This document shows, piece after piece, positions 8,852 through 17,386 of a stretch of DNA of 64,000 nucleotides; the first letter of the stretch is position 1; every line of letters starts with the position of its first letter. Under the pieces are notes generated by a model. It did no database searches and was not told the origin of the DNA. It was given only the letters and a program-made list of their open reading frames with translations. This stretch comes from Candidatus Dormiibacterota bacterium. GTDB lineage: Bacteria > Chloroflexota > Dormibacteria > Dormibacterales > Dormibacteraceae. The stretch lies in NCBI GenBank assembly GCA_003139695.1, contig PLJM01000006.1:434001-498000 (forward strand), written 5' to 3'. The position numbers and the translations under genes are program-made.

Positions 8852-9771
8852 CGGCTGTCCTGGCCCTTCTCCTGGCGATCGCAACCTGCGGAGGGTCAGG
8901 TTCCGCTCCGGCCGCTTCGAGCCAGCCGTATCCGGCGACGGGCCTGGTTCTCCTGTCGCTCACCGATGGATCGAACCGGGCCTCAGCCTCCGTGGGCACG
9001 GACCCGGTCGCTGTGATCGTGTCGGCAGATGGCGCCTTCGCCTACGTCGCCGACAGCGCCCCCGGTGACGTCTACGCGGTGAGCATCCCGGGCCTCAAGG
9101 TGACGTGGAAGCAGCACGTCGGGGGGGCCCCGTTTGGCCTTCTGCTTCAATCGGGCAGCCTGTTTGTCAGCCTGTTTGACGCGGGCTCCGTGGTCGAGCT
9201 CGATCCCGCCACCGGCGCCGAGATCCGAAGCGTGTCGGTCGCCCCGCGGCCGGCCGCGATGAGCGTGGGCGCTGATGGACGCATTGTCGTGGCGAGCACC
9301 GGCGGCCGGGTCGACCACCTCGACGGCACGAGCCTCGCCGGCGGTGCCGGCTACGGCATTGCGGCGGTCGGCGACCAGATCTGGACCGCGGACTATAAGC
9401 GCGCCGAGCTGGTTCGCTCCGACGGGCGCCGCGTGGGCCTGCCGCTGCGGGTGTTTCCGTTCTGGCTTTCAGCCGCCAGCGGCAACCACCTGCTCATCGC
9501 CGCAGAGGGGAAGACCGAGGACTCGGATCCAGGTGGCGTGTTCGACCTGAACACGGCGACGTTGCAATTCACGACCCTTGCCACGCCGCGCGATCCCGAC
9601 CAGGTGCTGATGTCCGGCTCGCGCGTTTTCGTGCCGGCTCACGGCGACGATCAGGTGCTGGTCATCGATGGCAGCACGACCACTGCGTGGGCGCAGGGCA
9701 TATCCCCGGTCGGTCTCGCGGTCGACCCGATGCACAATCTGTTGGTCGTTGTGACGAACTCGCATGAGTGA
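8848..9771 (+). CDS. Secreted YncE-like beta-propeller (probable lipoprotein)
   Basis: The frame continues to a stop at 9771 and encodes repeated beta-propeller blades (VAVIVSADGAFAYVAD, PAAMSVGADGRIVVAST, PVGLAVDPMHNLLVVV). The N-terminus is a hydrophobic segment ending in LLLAIATC followed by a Gly/Ser/Ala-rich linker, a near-lipobox that suggests export and lipidation. The start is unresolved: there is no ATG, GTG or TTG just ahead of the signal, only an ATA at 8848 overlapping the previous TAG, or a CTG at 8860. The stated start is therefore a guess. It probably scaffolds or senses something outside the membrane for this operon. Confidence 0.65.
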   Translation: MAAVLALLLAIATCGGSGSAPAASSQPYPATGLVLLSLTDGSNRASASVGTDPVAVIVSADGAFAYVADSAPGDVYAVSIPGLKVTWKQHVGGAPFGLLLQSGSLFVSLFDAGSVVELDPATGAEIRSVSVAPRPAAMSVGADGRIVVASTGGRVDHLDGTSLAGGAGYGIAAVGDQIWTADYKRAELVRSDGRRVGLPLRVFPFWLSAASGNHLLIAAEGKTEDSDPGGVFDLNTATLQFTTLATPRDPDQVLMSGSRVFVPAHGDDQVLVIDGSTTTAWAQGISPVGLAVDPMHNLLVVVTNSHE

Positions 9772-10201
9772 GGCGTGGGCGAGCATCTTTCGAATCGTCG
9801 TGGGGCTCTTCTGGCTTTACTTCGCAAGCACAAAATGGCAGAGCGTCGAATGGATGCGCAGGCTGATCCAGTCGGCGGCGGCCGACAATCCGATCCCCGG
9901 CTTGAAGGAATTCCTGGCCAACGTGGTGGCGCCGAACTGGTTCGCCTTCTCGGTCGCCCAGACGGTTGCCGAGAGCGTGGTCGCCATACTCCTGATCCTC
10001 GGCCTGGCGACGCGGTGGGCCAGCATCGGAGGTCTGCTGCTAGCGGCGAACGTGGCGCTGGTCGTGGCGTTCGAGGTACCGGACCCCGGGTTCCGCTGGC
10101 TCTACTACCTGGCAGTGCTGGTCAACGCCCAGGTAATCGTCTCCGGAGCCGGACCGTTCGGGCTGGCGCGTTTCAAGTGGGTGCCCGCGTTTCTGCACTG
10201 A
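9764..10201 (+). CDS. DoxX-family membrane protein
   Basis: A 145-residue protein with four predicted membrane helices. It has the DoxX-type N-terminal pattern (RIVVGLFWLYFASTKW) and the second conserved block AESVVAILLILGLATRWASIGGLL in the middle. DoxX proteins are small quinone- or redox-associated membrane proteins of poorly defined role. The ATG start overlaps the preceding stop by 8 bases, so it belongs to the same operon. A reductant-supply role for the radical SAM enzyme is possible but speculative. Confidence 0.75.
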   Translation: MSEAWASIFRIVVGLFWLYFASTKWQSVEWMRRLIQSAAADNPIPGLKEFLANVVAPNWFAFSVAQTVAESVVAILLILGLATRWASIGGLLLAANVALVVAFEVPDPGFRWLYYLAVLVNAQVIVSGAGPFGLARFKWVPAFLH

Positions 10202-10215
10202 CCAGGGGAGCGCTG

Positions 10216-11043
10216 TTGACGCCTCTTTACGACTTGCTGACTTGCCCGGCATGCGGGACCTCTCCGCGACCGGGCATGGCGAGCTGTGCGGGCTGCGGCC
10301 GCCTCGTCGAAATGGTTGGGGGCGGCCTCGACCTTCTAGACGATTCGTCGAGACCGGCGGCGGACGCGTTCGCGGAGAGATATCGCGCGCTTCGGCTGAG
10401 CGAAGGCTGGGTCGACCCGACCGGCCAAGCACCGGCTGGAGGGCGGCCCGAGCTTTGGGGGCGGCTGCGATCCGCTGCCCGGGCGGCGGCGATGGTGACG
10501 CGCGAGTGGCCAGACCGGGCAGCCCGGGTGGTGGCGGACATCGGATCGGGTACCGGATGGGCACACCCCCTGTTTGATGGTTTTGGCGTGATCGCCTTCG
10601 ACATCCTGCCGGCGATTCCAACGCCCAACGCGCTCACCGTCCGCGCCGACATGCGCAGGTTGCCACTCCGCGATTCGACGGTTGACGCGGCCTTCTTCAG
10701 CGCGTCGATCCACTACGTGCCGCTGGCCGAAGCTGTCGGTGAAGCCGCGCGTGTGCTGAGGCACGGAGGGCTGCTGCTCGTCGTCGACAGCCCGATCTAC
10801 GCCAACGAAGGCTCGCGCGCTCGGGCCTCCGGCCGGTCGGCCGCTTACTACGCCGGCGCGGGCTATCCAGAGCTCACCGCCAGCTATCACCCGGTCAGCG
10901 CCGGCGAGCTGGCAGCGCTAGCGGTGGATTCAGGTTTTGCGCTGGTCGGGCTCAAGACCGAAGGGCCAATCGGAGCGCTATGGCGCCGCGTGGCCCGGCG
11001 CCCGCCCGCGAGCTTGATGGTCGGGCGGCGGATTCGCCTGTGA
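10216..11043 (+). CDS. Class I SAM-dependent methyltransferase with N-terminal zinc ribbon
   Basis: I chose the TTG at 10216 because an AGGGGAG Shine-Dalgarno lies about 6 bases before it and the open frame further upstream is only a shadow of the DoxX gene. The 275-residue product starts with a four-cysteine zinc ribbon (CPACG...CAGCG), as in RlmA/UbiE-like methyltransferases. SAM-binding motif I (ADIGSGTGWA) follows, then DFI-type acidic and motif IV/V blocks (DAAFFSASIHYV, LRHGGLLLVVDSP). The substrate is unknown. As the last gene of the six-gene cluster it may O- or C-methylate the product of the upstream enzymes. Confidence 0.8.
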   Translation: MTPLYDLLTCPACGTSPRPGMASCAGCGRLVEMVGGGLDLLDDSSRPAADAFAERYRALRLSEGWVDPTGQAPAGGRPELWGRLRSAARAAAMVTREWPDRAARVVADIGSGTGWAHPLFDGFGVIAFDILPAIPTPNALTVRADMRRLPLRDSTVDAAFFSASIHYVPLAEAVGEAARVLRHGGLLLVVDSPIYANEGSRARASGRSAAYYAGAGYPELTASYHPVSAGELAALAVDSGFALVGLKTEGPIGALWRRVARRPPASLMVGRRIRL

Positions 11044-11091
11044 CCACGGCGGCGATATCGCAGCGCGACCACCGGTTACGCTAGACGCCGC

Positions 11092-11517
11092 ATGAGTCTC
11101 GATGCAGAGGGTTACGGGTTTCCGGAGCACGAGGTGTCGCTCGCGCGCCTGATGGACGACATCCGGGTGCTCTCGCCCACCGGCGTCGAGAGGGTGGCCA
11201 GTGGCTGGGACGAGCACGTCGGCACGAAAGGTCTCCAGGCGTTCCACGATGCCGAGAAGGCGGCCACTCACGCGATCGAGCAGGCAGACCGCGGACCGGC
11301 GTGGGATCTCGTCAGGAGCTCCCTGTTCGGGCTGACAGAATCGGGGGATGCCCTCGTGTCCTGGAAAGCAGAGCACGGCGAGATCGGCCACAAGGCCGAG
11401 CGGGCGGCCCTGGCGGCGGCGCTCGGCCTGGTCGCCGGCAACCTGATCACCAAGGAGCATCGGGCGACCTTGATGCGACCGATGGCCGAAGCCCTGCCCT
11501 GGCTCCTTTCGGCGTAG
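11092..11517 (+). CDS. Uncharacterised 141-residue protein
   Basis: Starts at an ATG 48 bases after the methyltransferase and ends convergently with the flavoprotein gene. The protein looks soluble, mostly helical and acidic at its N-terminus (LMDDIRVLSP, WDEHVGTKGLQAFHDAEKAATHAIEQAD). It has an alanine-rich C-terminal helix and no metal-binding or catalytic motif that I recognise. Codon use and length make it a believable gene, but no function can be assigned. Confidence 0.5.
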   Translation: MSLDAEGYGFPEHEVSLARLMDDIRVLSPTGVERVASGWDEHVGTKGLQAFHDAEKAATHAIEQADRGPAWDLVRSSLFGLTESGDALVSWKAEHGEIGHKAERAALAAALGLVAGNLITKEHRATLMRPMAEALPWLLSA

Positions 11518-11536
11518 TTAGAAGGGCGCGCTGAGG

Positions 11537-11559
11537 CCCGGCTCTCTTTTCAGGCCGGG
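11537..11559. terminator. Weak hairpin between convergent genes
   Basis: CCCGGC (11537-11542) and GCCGGG (11554-11559) can pair around a pyrimidine-rich loop between the convergent genes ending at 11517 and 11550. There is no downstream T-run on either side, so a bidirectional terminator role is only a possibility. Confidence 0.2.
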
Positions 11560-12779
11560 GTCGGAATCAGACCTGCCAGGTCGACGCTCGTGTCGGCCAG
11601 GGCGGCTTCGTCAACCGGCCGGCGGCTCTCGATGAGTTTGCCACCCAGCTCGTTGGTCTTCTTATCGTTCATGGAAAGCACAGCGTCGACCAGGCCGTTG
11701 TTGAAGTAGAAGACCGAGAACGTGAGCCCCTCTCGGTCCCCGCGCCATACGGCACGGCTGTCGCCCGACGCGTGACCTCTGTACTCCAGGCTCACGTCGT
11801 ACTGATCGGACCAGAAGTAAGGAAGCCTCGTGTAAGGCGCGTCCCCGTTGACGATCGCGGCGCCGATGGCGCGGCCCTGGTTCTTCGCGACCTCCCAGTG
11901 CTCGACGCGTATCGCGCGGCCGAGCACGGGGTGCTGGTGAAACGCGATGTCGCCGGCGCAGTAAACGCCTTCAGCCGCCTTGAGCTCTTCATCTACCCGT
12001 ACCCCGCCGCCCTCCATCGGCAGCCCCAACGCTTTGGGGATCTCGAGGTTTGGCTCGATGCCGGCCGCCAGGAGGACCATGTCGACCTCCTCGCGCCGCC
12101 CGTCCGAAAGCGTGACCCCTGCCACTCGCTTGCCTTTCTGGTGCCACGTCTGGACTGTTGTGCCGGTGCGCAAGTCGACACCTTTGCCGGTGTGGATGGA
12201 GGCATACAGCTTGCCGACCTCCTGGCCGAGCGCCCGCGACAGCGGCACCGGCGCCGCCTCGACCATCAGCACGTCCTTGCCAAGCTGGCGAGCGGAGGCC
12301 GCGACCTCCGCGCCGATGAAGCCGGCGCCGATGAGCAGGAGGCGAGTGCTCTCGCTGATCGCCTTGCGGAGCGCCTGGCTGTCGCGAAGGGAACGCAACG
12401 TCAGCACGTTGTCAGAGTGCGGCACCCCGGGCAGCCATCGCGGTGTGCCGCCGAGTCCCAGGACGAGGACGTCGAAGCTGACCTCGCCGCCGCCCTCGAG
12501 CGCCAGGGTGCGGCTCGAAAGTGAGCCCCCGACCACTCGCTGGTTCAGCTTGAGGTCGATTTTCTCCTTCGCGTAGTCGCCCTCGTCGTGAAGGAAGACC
12601 TTTGGCAGCTCGACCTCACCCCGCAAGAACTCCTTCGACAGGTAAGGACGGTCGTACGGCCGGTTGTGATCAGCGCTGATGATCTGAACCTCGCCGTCGA
12701 ATCCCTTCTTGCGGAGGGCAAACGCGGCATAGTCCCCGGTTCCCCCTCCCCCAACGATCACCACCCGTTTCGCGGCCAC
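11550..12779 (-). CDS. FAD/NAD(P)H-dependent ferredoxin (rubredoxin)-reductase-like oxidoreductase
   Basis: A 409-residue pyridine nucleotide-disulfide-type flavoprotein without redox-active cysteines. The FAD-binding GxGxxG is at the N-terminus (VVIVGGGGTGDYAAFAL), the NAD(P)H-binding motif is LLLIGAGFIGAEVAASA (~145), and the second FAD motif GVYCAGDIA (~275). NRPYDRPYLSK is typical of ferredoxin reductases that serve Rieske dioxygenases or P450s. No dedicated ferredoxin lies beside it, so the electron acceptor is unknown. Confidence 0.88.
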   Translation of the reverse strand: MAAKRVVIVGGGGTGDYAAFALRKKGFDGEVQIISADHNRPYDRPYLSKEFLRGEVELPKVFLHDEGDYAKEKIDLKLNQRVVGGSLSSRTLALEGGGEVSFDVLVLGLGGTPRWLPGVPHSDNVLTLRSLRDSQALRKAISESTRLLLIGAGFIGAEVAASARQLGKDVLMVEAAPVPLSRALGQEVGKLYASIHTGKGVDLRTGTTVQTWHQKGKRVAGVTLSDGRREEVDMVLLAAGIEPNLEIPKALGLPMEGGGVRVDEELKAAEGVYCAGDIAFHQHPVLGRAIRVEHWEVAKNQGRAIGAAIVNGDAPYTRLPYFWSDQYDVSLEYRGHASGDSRAVWRGDREGLTFSVFYFNNGLVDAVLSMNDKKTNELGGKLIESRRPVDEAALADTSVDLAGLIPTPA

Positions 12780-12913
12780 AGATCAAATCTCCGAATGACG
12801 AGCCATTACCGACGAGGCGATCCTCGCCTCGCTACTCAGTTTAGGAGCCACTATCGGCTTACCGCGCCAACGCCCACGACCAGCTGACCCGTCACGAGGC
12901 GGCCGATCGCTGC

Positions 12914-13144
12914 TTACCGAAAGCTGGCGATCCCGCCGCTCGCGATCAGCACGAGGGCCGACGTCCCGATGACAACGGGAGCCATAGCTCCCACTCTCTT
13001 GAGGACGGCGAGGCGGCGGCGGCGGCGAAAAAGGGTGAGCCTAGACTCGAGCGTCGTCGAGCTGAGCGGGGCAGGGCTACTTGCAAAGGTACTGATGCGT
13101 TGATGCTGCCCTGCACGTCGAAACATTCGCAGCAACAAAGCCAT
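12914..13144 (-). CDS. Small putative membrane protein downstream of TadE (doubtful)
   Basis: A 76-residue frame beginning 17 bases after the TadE-like gene on the same strand. The C-terminal half holds one predicted membrane helix (VVIGTSALVLIASGG) preceded by an arginine-rich stretch. No Shine-Dalgarno is visible and nothing is recognised. The remaining 12780-12913 region shows no other gene. Confidence 0.3.
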   Translation of the reverse strand: MALLLRMFRRAGQHQRISTFASSPAPLSSTTLESRLTLFRRRRRLAVLKRVGAMAPVVIGTSALVLIASGGIASFR

Positions 13145-13160
13145 AGGAGCAACGGCGAGG

Positions 13161-13760
13161 CTAGAAGTAGAGCTCGTCCCCTATCGCGTTCTGCTTGATG
13201 TAGATGATGCCGCCGGAAGCTGCGCCCGCGATCTGTGAGAGGGCTGGTGTGATCGATGTGAACTTGATGACGACCAAGATCTGTAGTGCGTGGCCTGACC
13301 CATTCACCGGCCTCAGGCCCCAGGCGCCATAGGACGAACAGGTCCCAAGGTCCCCGTTGGATAGGGTGCAGGCGCGAATTGCGAAGCAAGCTATCTGCGA
13401 TCCGTTGAATGACGCGGCAACGCAGCCGCTCGGGTCACCACAAGTGCTTGGGGCACTCGTGCAAACACCACGCGCCTGAGCGGGCCCCACGCTGCCCCAG
13501 GCGGCGACAGTGTCAGGGATCCCCGTGTTGGGCTCGTTTCGAATCGCATCGCCGATGTCGCTGGTGTCGCTGATGATGCCCATCCGCACGCCTGCCCTGG
13601 CGGCGCCGGCGCCGTCGACCGCTTGGAAGTACGCGCGGCCGACATCCACTGTCAGCATGACGAACAGGAGCAGGACCGGAACGATGATCACGAACTCGAC
13701 GAGAGCCTGCCCGCGCGAGCCGCGATGGTCCACTCTACGCATCGCGGCGTCGCGGGTCAT
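13161..13760 (-). CDS. TadE-like pilus/secretion minor pseudopilin
   Basis: A 199-residue protein with the TadE signature RGQALVEFVIIVPVLLLFVML near residue 16: a short basic leader, a Glu five residues into the hydrophobic segment, and one membrane helix. The extracellular part has paired cysteines (VCTSAPSTCGD, ACTLSNGDLGTC) that could form disulfides. The start overlaps the stop of the TadG-like gene by 4 bases. TadE proteins help assemble Flp/Tad pili, but no CpaF ATPase, TadB/C or prepilin is present in the window. Confidence 0.8.
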   Translation of the reverse strand: MTRDAAMRRVDHRGSRGQALVEFVIIVPVLLLFVMLTVDVGRAYFQAVDGAGAARAGVRMGIISDTSDIGDAIRNEPNTGIPDTVAAWGSVGPAQARGVCTSAPSTCGDPSGCVAASFNGSQIACFAIRACTLSNGDLGTCSSYGAWGLRPVNGSGHALQILVVIKFTSITPALSQIAGAASGGIIYIKQNAIGDELYF

Positions 13761-16195
13761 TGAACGAGGCCGACGGAGCCGATCGACTGCGAGCCCGGCC
13801 CGGGCAGCCCTGTGTTCTTGAAGGTATAGGTGGAGTAGGCGTAGTCACCGCAGCGGTCGCCGTCCAGTAGGAAGATGGTGATCGAGAGATAGCTGCCCAC
13901 CGGGTTGGGGAACGTGTACAGCAACTTGGCCGTGTAGTTCGCGGATATGGCGTTAGGGATGTCCTTCTGGTGACCCCAGTTCCATTGGCCCTTGGCCTCG
14001 ATCGTCGAGTTGTTGCTGTTGGGGATCGCGTAGGACCAGTCGGTGGGGTCAGAGCCACTGATCGTGTACGACCCCGAGTTGCCCGCACTGTGATAGGTCG
14101 GGAACTGGTCGCCTGGATTGTTGGCCGGGGGTGGCAGCGGGTCGGTCGGCAGGGGTGTGGTGGTCCAGATGCCGGCGGAGAAGAAGATCGGACTGCCGTT
14201 GTTCACTTTCACGTACACGTCGAACGCGTCCATCATCCACTCGTCCGTGTAGTTGACGGTCAGGGTCGAGTAGCCCGAGCCGGCAGCTGTGAGTGCGACA
14301 CTCTGGACGATCGACGGTTCGGACTTGCCGCTGGTCTGGATGGTGGGTGGTGAGGCAGTGCCGTACCCGCCTGTGAAGTCCATTTGACCTCCGCCACCGA
14401 AGGACGTGAATGTGTACGCAAGGACCTGGCCCTGGAGCGATGTCCCGTTGTTCCCGTTCATGGCCAGGTCGATCTCAAAACCGCCGCCGGTCGCGTTCGG
14501 GGTCTGGTAGACGATGCCTGAGATCGTGTTCGAGCCTCCGTTCACCAGGGGCGCGGCGTCGATGTGGATGAACGAGTTGTTCTCCTCGTCGATCAGGAGT
14601 GGGGTTCCGTTGACGGCGGCGAGGCCCCCGATCGCGGCACCGGCGAGCGACAGGCCCGTCACTTCATTCGTGGACACGAAGCCACCCGATGTGGCCTCCA
14701 TCCTGAACACGACGCCGCTACCGGAAAGGACAGTTGGATCCCCGCCTCCCCCATCGGTGCCCGCCTGGTTGCTGTTGCACACCGCCGGGATAGGGTTGAC
14801 GTACGCACCGAAGCCGCCGCCGCCGTGGCCGATCCAAACGCCGGCGGTCAGGGTCGGGCAGCCGGTGGCCGTGCCAGCTGCGCAGAGGTCGAAGTCGCCG
14901 GCGAGGGTCTCCTTGCTGTGATCGATGCCGTTGGCGGTGTACGCGCCGCCTGACGCCGTGTTCACAGGCGCCTTCCCGGTGATGTCGAACAGACCCGGTC
15001 CGAATTCGTACGTGCCATGGTTGATGACGATGTAGCTGTAGATTCCGGGCAGGATGGTGTAGTCAGAGGTGGGGTCCGCGCAAGCGCCTGTGACCTTGCC
15101 ACCGTCAAGGACCAGCCCGCCGCAGACGGGGAGGCCGGTGAGGTCGACGATCGGATACCAAGCAGTGGGCGACTGCCAGCCGGCCTGGTTGCCGTAGATC
15201 TTGTTCAGGGTTGGCTGGACCGCGTTCGTGCACGCCGTGGTGCCCGCGCCGGCAGCGTACCCGGAGCAGTACAGCTTGGTGCCACCTGGGACCGCGAAGC
15301 CCGAGGCGCCCTTCGCAGTGTTCAGCGCGCACACTCCACCGTTGTACGGGTCGCAAAAGGTCGTTTGCGACTGGAGGACCATGTCGCCGTTCGACTGGAC
15401 TGTGGTCAGGTCGCGCACGGGGCTGTACACGGAACCGTCGTAGCCATCGAACTCCGAGACCGCACCAGACTGAACCCACAGGGTGGGGCAGTTGTTGGTG
15501 CCGCCGGTGCACGCCAACGCGGCGCGATTCGCGACCTTGGTCTCATCGAAGCACTGTTGGGTCGCTGTGACGCAGCCGCTCTGCGGCTGGTAGAGCGTCA
15601 GGGCGTTCGGGGGCGGCGCGTCGAAGGCCGAGGCGGGCAGGGCTGCCTGCGCGGCGGCGCCGACAGTCACGTATGCGAACGGGATCCCGACCATTGAAGT
15701 GAACAGCTGCGGGATGCGGGCAGTGATCACAACCTGGACGCAGGAGAACTTACCGGTGCCCAGGCACGATGTCGGCACGGGAGAACCTGGCAGGTTCACC
15801 GGCGGAGAGTTGATCGTGACCTTGTTGGTGAAGCCTGTGGTGGCCCCGCACGCTGGGCCGCCGACGTCAAACCAGGTGGCGGTGAAGGATGTGCCGGTTG
15901 AATTGTCGCAGCCGTTCGAGTAGATCGTGGTAAAGCCGTTGTTCTGGGCGAAATCGTGGGCCGCCTTCACGGTGTCCGAGTTCGGCGCAACAGGCGAGTT
16001 GATGCTGCCCAGGAGGGTCATCTGTTTGGCCGCCGCGAGGGTGGCGAAGTCCGCCGCATTCTGAGCGTTGCGCTTGGTCAGGTAGTCGCGGCTGGCGTCG
16101 ATCGCCAGGCCCGCCAGGCCACACATGATCAAGAACGCGGCCGCTGCGATCGGGAGGATCTGGCCTTTCTGCCGTCGGGAGCTGCAGTACATCAT
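13757..16195 (-). CDS. TadG-like protein (putative Flp pilus-assembly, large extracellular domain)
   Basis: An 812-residue protein beginning with the Tad/TadG N-terminal helix (QKGQILPIAAAAFLIMCGLAGLAIDASRDYLTKRNAQNAADFA, starting near residue 10, read here in part). A long Gly/Ser/Thr/Asn-rich exported region with many cysteines follows, with a low-charge beta-type composition. TadG proteins anchor or modulate Tad pili at the envelope. This one is longer than most, and the C-terminal ~600 residues are not recognised. It sits between two TadE-like genes with 4-base overlaps on both sides. Confidence 0.75.
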   Translation of the reverse strand: MMYCSSRRQKGQILPIAAAAFLIMCGLAGLAIDASRDYLTKRNAQNAADFATLAAAKQMTLLGSINSPVAPNSDTVKAAHDFAQNNGFTTIYSNGCDNSTGTSFTATWFDVGGPACGATTGFTNKVTINSPPVNLPGSPVPTSCLGTGKFSCVQVVITARIPQLFTSMVGIPFAYVTVGAAAQAALPASAFDAPPPNALTLYQPQSGCVTATQQCFDETKVANRAALACTGGTNNCPTLWVQSGAVSEFDGYDGSVYSPVRDLTTVQSNGDMVLQSQTTFCDPYNGGVCALNTAKGASGFAVPGGTKLYCSGYAAGAGTTACTNAVQPTLNKIYGNQAGWQSPTAWYPIVDLTGLPVCGGLVLDGGKVTGACADPTSDYTILPGIYSYIVINHGTYEFGPGLFDITGKAPVNTASGGAYTANGIDHSKETLAGDFDLCAAGTATGCPTLTAGVWIGHGGGGFGAYVNPIPAVCNSNQAGTDGGGGDPTVLSGSGVVFRMEATSGGFVSTNEVTGLSLAGAAIGGLAAVNGTPLLIDEENNSFIHIDAAPLVNGGSNTISGIVYQTPNATGGGFEIDLAMNGNNGTSLQGQVLAYTFTSFGGGGQMDFTGGYGTASPPTIQTSGKSEPSIVQSVALTAAGSGYSTLTVNYTDEWMMDAFDVYVKVNNGSPIFFSAGIWTTTPLPTDPLPPPANNPGDQFPTYHSAGNSGSYTISGSDPTDWSYAIPNSNNSTIEAKGQWNWGHQKDIPNAISANYTAKLLYTFPNPVGSYLSITIFLLDGDRCGDYAYSTYTFKNTGLPGPGSQSIGSVGLVQ

Positions 16196-16821
16196 TCTGT
16201 TGTAACCACTGAAACCGTCTTGACGATCACGTTGGGGGCAAATGCCGCCACGAACGGAAGGAGAGGGGTGAAGTGATACTGAATCTCCACAGCAACGTGC
16301 TTGACGGAAGGCGCGATCGCACGCTGGGTCGCGGAAGTGCAGTTGGCGTCGGCGGGAGCCGCTGTCGCCACAGCGGGCCAGATGTAGGCGTAACCGACGT
16401 TAGGCGGCGGCGTCGTTGGTTGCAGCGCACCGCTTGGGGTGTTCGGGTCGGAATCGCCGACTATCGAGTTCGGGTCCATGCGCACGGGGAAGCCCTGGCC
16501 CACGAGCTCGACCTCCTGGATGATCTGGCAGTCGGTGTAAAGCGACCCCGACAGTGATGCGGTTCGAGCCCCATCCCTGGCGGCAGAGGAGATCGCTGTG
16601 TACGCGTACAGGAGCCGGCTGATGTCAATGGCCGCGAAGATGATGAGAAAGAAGAGCGGAGAGACGAGAGCGAACTCGACTATCGCCTGACTTCGTTGAG
16701 ACCGGCGCCGGGCTGCGATGCGAGCCGGCTCCGTCCGGGGCCTTGCTGGTGACACTTGGCCGGATGATATACAACCGACATTCAATTTGTTTGCGGCCAT
16801 CTCTCGATCTGGCACAGGCAT
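16192..16821 (-). CDS. TadE-like protein
   Basis: The product contains the TadE helix QAIVEFALVSPLFFLIIFAAIDISRLL (shown in part) preceded by an Arg-rich leader, then a ~150-residue exported domain. Starts at 16839, 16821 and 16800 are all possible ATGs, and the frame continues open to 17070. I chose 16821 because much longer leaders are atypical for TadE, but this is not decided by a Shine-Dalgarno. It overlaps the TadG-like gene by 4 bases and is the first gene of the three-gene minus-strand cluster. Confidence 0.7.
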   Translation of the reverse strand: MPVPDREMAANKLNVGCISSGQVSPARPRTEPARIAARRRSQRSQAIVEFALVSPLFFLIIFAAIDISRLLYAYTAISSAARDGARTASLSGSLYTDCQIIQEVELVGQGFPVRMDPNSIVGDSDPNTPSGALQPTTPPPNVGYAYIWPAVATAAPADANCTSATQRAIAPSVKHVAVEIQYHFTPLLPFVAAFAPNVIVKTVSVVTTE

Positions 16822-17010
16822 GGTTCCACGTGGCTTCATCAGATGGCTAAACAAGCCATGCCGTAGTTGTGATCGATGGAGGTCCACGAATGGGATAATC
16901 CCGAATAGGTGGAAATCCTGCGCCGACGTGTATTCGATTTTTATTGCCGGCGGCCGATTTGCGGCTCTGGTTCCTGATCTGACAGCTCGGGCCGGCAAGG
17001 CAATCTCGTT

Positions 17011-17310
17011 GTGAGCTGGCAGCCGGAAGCAGGCGCGGGCAGCGATGCAAGGCCTCGAAGGCGGCATCACCCTGAAGAAGAGCGCGCGCTGCTGCGGCGG
17101 CTGACGGTCTACGTCGCGATCGCAGCCGTCGGCCTCAACGCGATCCTCTTCTTGCAGTCGGCGGCGGGGTGGTTTGGGTCGGGCGACCCTGGCAGCGCGA
17201 TCGTGTCGTTGATCGCGGGCATCTTTCCAGGCAGCAACCTGAAGGCGCCCGACACTGCGCCCAGCCCAGCGCCTGGCGCCACGCCGATCGCGGTTTCCGG
17301 CGGGTCATGA
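17011..17310 (+). CDS. Small single-pass membrane protein
   Basis: A 99-residue protein from a GTG start. It has an Arg/His-rich cytoplasmic N-terminus, a membrane helix (LTVYVAIAAVGLNAILFL) and a Pro/Ala-rich exported tail. The stop overlaps an ATG (ATGA at 17307-17310) that would start the ferric-reductase-like gene, so the two were probably coupled. The N-terminal TM organisation is often seen beside ferric-reductase-like proteins, but no function is recognised. Confidence 0.45.
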   Translation: MSWQPEAGAGSDARPRRRHHPEEERALLRRLTVYVAIAAVGLNAILFLQSAAGWFGSGDPGSAIVSLIAGIFPGSNLKAPDTAPSPAPGATPIAVSGGS

Positions 17311-17386
17311 CCGCGTACAACCCCAGCAACCCGCGGTAAGCGCTACGCCAAGCCCGCTCTGGTTCGTCGACCGAAGCTCCGGCGAG

